Positions 58,679 through 64,000 of a DNA stretch of 64,000 nucleotides are shown here, in pieces. The notes under the pieces were generated by a model that had not been told where the DNA came from, ran no database searches, and was given only the letters and a program-made list of their open reading frames with translations. The first letter of the stretch is position 1. Each line of letters opens with the position of its first letter. This stretch comes from Apostichopus japonicus (Eukaryota; Echinodermata; Holothuroidea; Aspidochirotida; Stichopodidae): NCBI RefSeq assembly GCF_037975245.1, contig NC_092568.1:13351501-13415500 (forward strand), in the 5' to 3' direction. Both the position numbers and the translations under genes were made by a program.

Positions 58679-61099
58679 AATTGGTGACTTCATTGGCCAA
58701 AGGTCAAATACCCCCAAAACTGTTTTTAGCCATTATACATACTTAGTATGTTGGAAAAATTCATTAATACCACAAGATATGTAGAGAATAATAGGAATTT
58801 TTTAAATAGCACTTGCGTGGTTGCTTACGATCGAGGTCAAGGGTCAATGTATGTCAGAGGTCAAATTGGCCTAAATTGTGGGGAGATGAGATCTGCAACT
58901 CCATGGATTGCCCTCTTGTATATATGTTGCAGATGATACATGGAGATGCCGTCAATGTAGGCGTGGTTTAAATACATCGGAAACAGCTCGTGTGTACATC
59001 AGAGCCGTATATACCTCTCTGGTCTACACGAATTACACTGTCATGGGCGGGACAGTAGACTGTCACTCATGTTTGAAACCCATGACGTTTACATTTTCGA
59101 AGTTCACGTTTTCGCTCTGATGATGCATGTTACCACAATAGTATTGCCAAAAATAGCCGAAGTGTTATTGAATAAATGCTATAGAGTATTCCCTATTCAT
59201 GGAGGAATGCCGTAGAAATCCGGGTACACTCTCAACAACAAACTTGTGTTATTCTAAAGAAGTTTTATAATATTATATTATATTAATTTAATTTCAATTC
59301 ATGTAAATATATCTTCAAAACGGCGTTATTGTGTTAACTTATGGTAATGCTCACTAACTGCACAACAAATCATCAAGATTCATTTTAATTACCCCTGCCC
59401 TTGCCTAGAACACACACTAGCCTTTGTATGTAATTGATACCGTTATGTTACTCTCATTTGGCGGTGCGTATACACACTGATCGAATGGCTACATATTTTG
59501 GTGTAGGCATGTATTCCAATGTATACCTGACATATTCGATACTCGCAAATGGCCATATTTTAACTCTTCAAACAGGGACGCAGAAAATTATCACATTATG
59601 TTGTGACACTAGTGTAAGCTGATAATGTTTGAGCTCGTGAACGGAAGTTTAGTCTCTGTTATATACTGATACATTGCCATTATGTACAGTGACAATGTCA
59701 TACATACAAACGTTAGGCCCATTCAATTAAATGGTTGAATTGTAATATTGCTTTCAGTAGCAATTGGATGAGATCATTTATGTTGATAGACTTTTATTTC
59801 TTTGGAACAGTTGCTTGTGATGTCACTCGAATGCTGCAGGTTATCTGTACATGTGTCTACAGATGATAATTGTGGTGATCAAAGACAGGTGAAGATGAAT
59901 TTAGGGCCTAATTTATGCACTTTAACAACAAGTGCTAAATTACGTCACGCATATAAAATATGGGATACAGAGATATAGAATGCTCAAGTCGCAAAGAGTA
60001 TAGGCTTTTTAATTTCCTTTTTTTGTATTTGATAGTCTTTGTGGCAAGAGTTACTGTACGTAATACAACTGCTCATATAATCTAGCAGTTAATAAGAAAA
60101 GCAAAATGAAGAAACACAAGTAACAACTTAACAGAATTAAGTTTTTGGTAGATTCACCTGTCCAAAGTGAATTATTGGCCCTATATGATACTTTTAATAT
60201 TTCTGCTAAATTATGTTTCATACCTGACTCTTGGCCCGGCATATAGCAACAGGCGGGGTAGACGGTAATATCAGATTCAGCAAAAGCAAAAGTATATATA
60301 CCCCGACAATGAACACAGAACAGGCGTTAAGCCAGCCTTCCTTGTGTATGTGAGGGGCCAAAACCAATGCTGATGTTGTCCCCATTTAAAGAGACAGGTA
60401 ATTTTAAATTTAACTTCTGACGTCCGTTCTGGGAAGCGGTTTAGGTGCAGTTGTGTCCCCTACCGAACAATAATATATATAAAAAACGGTAAAAGGGTTA
60501 AAGACTCGATGCCTGTTTGCTGATGAATTTCGGAAAACAACCTTCCGAAGCATATGCAATGTTTCTTACTTCTAAATGCACTCTGACCAAGTGGGTATAA
60601 TGGAGAAACGCTGCCGCCCATATCAGGCATGTTCATTACACTAATGTAACCTATGAAACTCGTATCGTCCACTTTTTTACCCAATTCAATGGAGGAAACG
60701 TCTGAAAACACCTGTTTATTCATTGCAATTGAAGGAAATGACACAATTTCGCAAGCTACATCCGTAAGACCGAAAGAAAGATATATATATATATATATTC
60801 AAGAGAAGGGACCTAACACAGGCTACGGCCGCGAAAGTGAAAGTGGTCCTACGCCTATAACGGTTGTAAACAAAACAGAGGGATTTGATTGGCGCATGAT
60901 CTGTTGGGCGGGGCTTTGTAAATTTTGATGGAAGTTTGTAGAATCTACGGACTTGTTAATAAATCTGGCGAATTTATGCAGCTCAAAATGACATATAACT
61001 TTTTAAAAAATGAATATTGATATGGAAATTGCATATAGAACGATGTGATTTTCACTGCGCTTTTAGTGCAGTAACTAATTGGAAAGGTCGAAGTTTAAA
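58679..61099. other. Intergenic sequence
   Basis: AT-rich; an (AT)n microsatellite at 60781-60799. No gene or repeat family recognised. Confidence 0.65.
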
Positions 61100-62257
61100 T
61101 TTGGCAACTGACATGTACTGAGACTTTAACAGCAACTTTTCAACAAGAAATAAGTTAAACTACGAATCTAAATACCAAGAGGAACTTAGTCAGACAAGAT
61201 GTAACAACGACGTTCTTGTAAAGAACAAAGAAAAAACTTTAAGAAGACAATGACGAAGCACAGAAGAAGCTGACTGATCTTTTCCAGAAATGTAACAACA
61301 TACCGGCTTGCAATAAGACCAAGAAGAAAGATATTTGGACCAATGTGAAAGAGTAAAGGAAAACATAGTCTTTTATGAAACAAACAAGAAATACATGGCA
61401 TAGACATTAGACAAAGTTACACATTCGCAGCTTTCATCCATGATATGCATGTGAACTTGATTAAGTCTGTGAAAATATAATTCACAAGAATCAGCACAAG
61501 CATTTCAAAAACAGGAACATGTACAACAAAGTAAGGAGATAGCCGGTGGGTTGCTGGCACAAGAGGGGGAAATAATTGGAAAAGACTAACATTGATCTTC
61601 AGAAAGAATAAGAATATAAAGCAGATCACTTACGTCAGAATAACAAACAATTGCAAAAGAGGTTCTTAAATCTATAGGAAAACATTCGGTTCGCAGGCAG
61701 CAATACGACAACATGAAATACAGGATGCACGTGAAAGCTGATGGAATGTTTACACCGAAGCAAGGCAAAGGCATTTTGTCAAATAATGACGTGAAGCTGA
61801 TCATGACGTCAGAGTGACGCAACTGAAAGGAGAACTGAGTGAGAAGACTAAAGAGCTGGAGGAAATGCGATCGTTGATTCGTTGATTGAAGAAAGATTTA
61901 TACAAAGCTAACAAGGATTGATGCAACCCAAAAAGAATATAGAGTAAAGAGAAGTTGGAGATAGAATTACAGCAATGGATTCATCAAACTTCAGCTATGA
62001 AGAAAAACGATGGGAACACGATGAATAGAGCGATACATTTAAGAGAAGTTGAGCGTATGAAGACTCATGCAAAAATGAATTACATTCAAATGAAAAAGAA
62101 AAATATATGGAACGAGCAGGAAGAGTAAAGATTACAGGTCATCGTCGCGGACAAGGAGGAAGAACTGAAAAGAAAGAGTCGTGATTTGGCGGATCTTGAG
62201 AGTGACGTCACACCACCATCAATCCCAGAAAATACGCACACAGCTTGCGGTAATTAG
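61100..62257 (+). pseudogene. Decayed coiled-coil-like coding sequence
   Basis: The clearest part is 61808-62257, one frame without frameshift: VTQLKGELSEKTKELEEMRS, KEKLEIELQQW, REVERMKTHAKMNYIQMKKK, DKEEELKRKSRDLADLESD. In-frame stops at 61883, 61919, 61940 and about 62126 break it, and a terminal TAG is at 62255. Upstream (61130-61700) other frames give similar Lys/Glu/Gln-rich pieces (NYESKYQEELSQ; YNSQESAQAFQKQEHVQQ) with stops and shifts. This looks like an old coiled-coil gene or retrocopy. The family is not recognised. Confidence 0.5.
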
Positions 62258-62559
62258 ACACTAGTGTACAGTCAGTACATACAGCTGCGGTCAATACCCA
62301 CGGCACAGTGTACAAACGATAGTGATGGACATCTCAGTTCCAGCTAAATATAACAAGGTATCATGTTTCATTATTACACCGACGACTCCATGTTTGACGT
62401 TTCCATTTTTCCTCTCTCACTCGTGTATCTATATAAATACTATATATGGTCTATCATAACGCGTGTGTGTGTATGGACGCCTTAAACAATTGTACAATTG
62501 TGCTATATGGAACCAACTGTGGCTGGTCTTGAACTCGACCGAGTCGTCGGGGAACATGA

Positions 62560-62790
62560 CGCATTTCGGGAAGGGGGCGACCGCCCCGCCCCCGAGCAAA
62601 TTTTCTTTATGACATCGCTAGTAATTTCAAAAAAGACAATGCTTAGATGCAACTTACAAGGCCTGGGAAGTGTCATTTCCAGAGATCTGGGAGGCATTTT
62701 CGGCCAAAATTTTTACTGAACGCTTCGCGCCAACTCCTGGTGGCGCTTCGCTTAGATAGTTTGCCTACAGGCTTCGCCTTTCTCTTGGTA
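62560..62790 (+). repeat. Dispersed repeat copy (cgcgccaac...ggtggcgct family)
   Basis: Contains gcttcgcgccaactcctggt then ggcgcttcgcttagata, preceded by aaggcctgggaagtgtcatt. Related copies, all + oriented, are at 55010-55165 and 63830-64000. Confidence 0.65.
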
Positions 62791-62909
62791 ATTACTCGCT
62801 ACACGCCTGTTCGAATTTGTAAAGCAAAGAGCAGATATAACATCATATCAGTGAGCATTGAATGCATGTTCCACGATGAACAGCCTCAAAAACTGTCTTT
62901 GTGTGTAGT

Positions 62910-63338
62910 CAAAGGCGTAGGAGCCCAATTGGATTTGGGGGCTGTAATGACTTGCCCGAAAAAAAAACCAAAATTTTTCGCGCGCCAAGCGCGCGTTCAA
63001 CATATCGATGCCAATATCATATAAGCAAACATCGGTCATTACATTGCATGGCATCGTTTACCTAACGGTCCGTGAAAGTTGCACAGTATACCGCTGGATG
63101 CTAATGTAAACAACGAAATGTCTTATGTAGATGGAGAAAAAGCATACAGATCCATTTATGTCAAAACTCTCTTTTACAGTAGAAATGTCGACCAAGCTTA
63201 GAACTTTATTTTAATTACCAAGGAGATCATTTTTAGGCTATTCATTGCTATTTATTTTTCTTTCAGTAGGTGCCCGAAACAAATGGTTGCGGGGGGGGGG
63301 GGGTGCAGCCCCCGCCTCCTACGGGACCTACGCCTATG
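62910..63338. mobile_element. hAT-like MITE 2 (429 bp)
   Basis: Ends caaaggcgtagg (62910-62921) and the complement of cataggcgtagg (63327-63338), flanked by an exact 8-bp duplication tgtgtagt (62902-62909 and 63339-63346). Interior non-coding, with a cgcgcgccaagcgcgcg near-palindrome (62979-62995) and a G run at 63291-63303. Confidence 0.82.
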
Positions 63339-63829
63339 TGTGTAGTGTTCGGTTCGATATACCTGATATCGGAAATATCTGCTATTTTTCATTTCCTTCA
63401 ATTATAAGAGGTTTTAATATTTGTCCACCAATAAATTAACTGTGTCTGAATTTTAGAAAATTTCCTGACCAACATTCTTCATCATACTTTCCTCTACTCG
63501 TGCAATTTTGACCTGTCTGTTAGGGGTTCAAGTAGGTTTTTCTATATTGGTTGTCCATAGATTGAATTTTGTGCAACATTATGGGTATATATGTTTTGAA
63601 GTGATTTTATTCACGAGAAATGTGAATTTTCGAATTTTCAAACTCTCAACAAATAATAGGCTTAAAGCCTTGAAAAGTGGGGCTTTCGGATATTGTGGGC
63701 CGTTACGTAGAATTACCTACAAAAGCAAGGATCCATAGGACATGCAATGAGGTCGAACATGATGTGTGACTGGTGACAATCTTCAAAAAGGTTATGGATG
63801 GAAAAAAACTTTTGGGAAATACTTGGTTC

Positions 63830-64000
63830 TCAGGCAAAAGTGCACATCTGGTTGGTCATTTTCAAGGCCGAGAAGTGCCATTTCCGGTGATCTGGGGGGT
63901 ATCAAAACCATAAATTTTCTTGTACGCTCCGCGCCAACCGATGGTGGCGCTCCGCTTAGATAGTAATTCGCGCCCCCGGGTTAGAAAATCCTGGATACGC
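63830..64000 (+). repeat. Dispersed repeat copy, cut by the window end
   Basis: Shares ttttcttgtacgctccgcgc and caaccgatggtggcgctccg with 55079-55125, and ends in aaatcctggatacgc, equivalent to aaatcctggctacgcccctg at 55146-55165. The word caggggcgtag (reverse complement of that end) is typical of hAT-type MITE ends. Confidence 0.7.

Overview
The window looks like nuclear DNA of a marine invertebrate deuterostome. An echinoderm fits best, but that is inference from repeat content and gene layout. The DNA is AT-rich, coding exons are short and widely spaced with GT-AG borders, and the gaps hold Penelope-like, DIRS-like, LINE, SINE and hAT-like MITE sequence.

Two host genes run towards each other. 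On the + strand (2..18215) are the last nine exons of a bHLH-PAS transcription factor of the NPAS1/NPAS3/trachealess type. The bHLH exons lie left of the window; PAS-A, PAS-B and the long C-terminal exon are present. On the - strand (54531 down to 32890) is a complete four-exon HIF prolyl hydroxylase of the EGLN/PHD family with an N-terminal MYND zinc finger. The roughly 14.7 kb between their stop codons holds only repeats and unassigned sequence. Human NPAS3 and EGLN3 are, as I recall, also convergent neighbours on chromosome 14, so this may be an ancient linkage.

Mobile DNA by region. PAS gene: a decayed Penelope-like copy (about 1815-3170) in intron 2; in intron 3 a 32-bp minisatellite of about 58 near-perfect units that begins inside exon 3 and repeats its splice donor, interrupted by a tRNA-derived SINE. 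Intergenic: a second SINE, seven exact-length copies of a 64-bp repeat (20851-21298), and a Penelope-like element (25634-26946) inserted with a 13-bp target duplication into another copy of the first SINE. That element has inverted ~195-bp arms, each with a hammerhead-ribozyme motif, and an open GIY-YIG endonuclease frame. EGLN gene: a LINE 3' end in intron 3, a 37-bp minisatellite starting six bases inside the intron 2 donor, and in intron 1 a structurally complete 6.5-kb DIRS-like retrotransposon (39643-46183) with open gag, RT/RNase H and tyrosine recombinase frames. Intron 1 also holds a 59-bp stub of the Penelope-like terminus with its own 14-bp target duplication.

Upstream of EGLN (54532-64000) I find no intact gene. 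The region holds a possible hypoxia-response element near the EGLN start, two hAT-like MITEs with exact 8-bp target duplications, a segment resembling the 5' end of U2 snRNA, a LINE scrap, and a decayed coiled-coil-like reading frame at about 61100-62257.

Exon borders come from reading frame continuity and GT-AG sites, plus family alignment from memory. No search was run.
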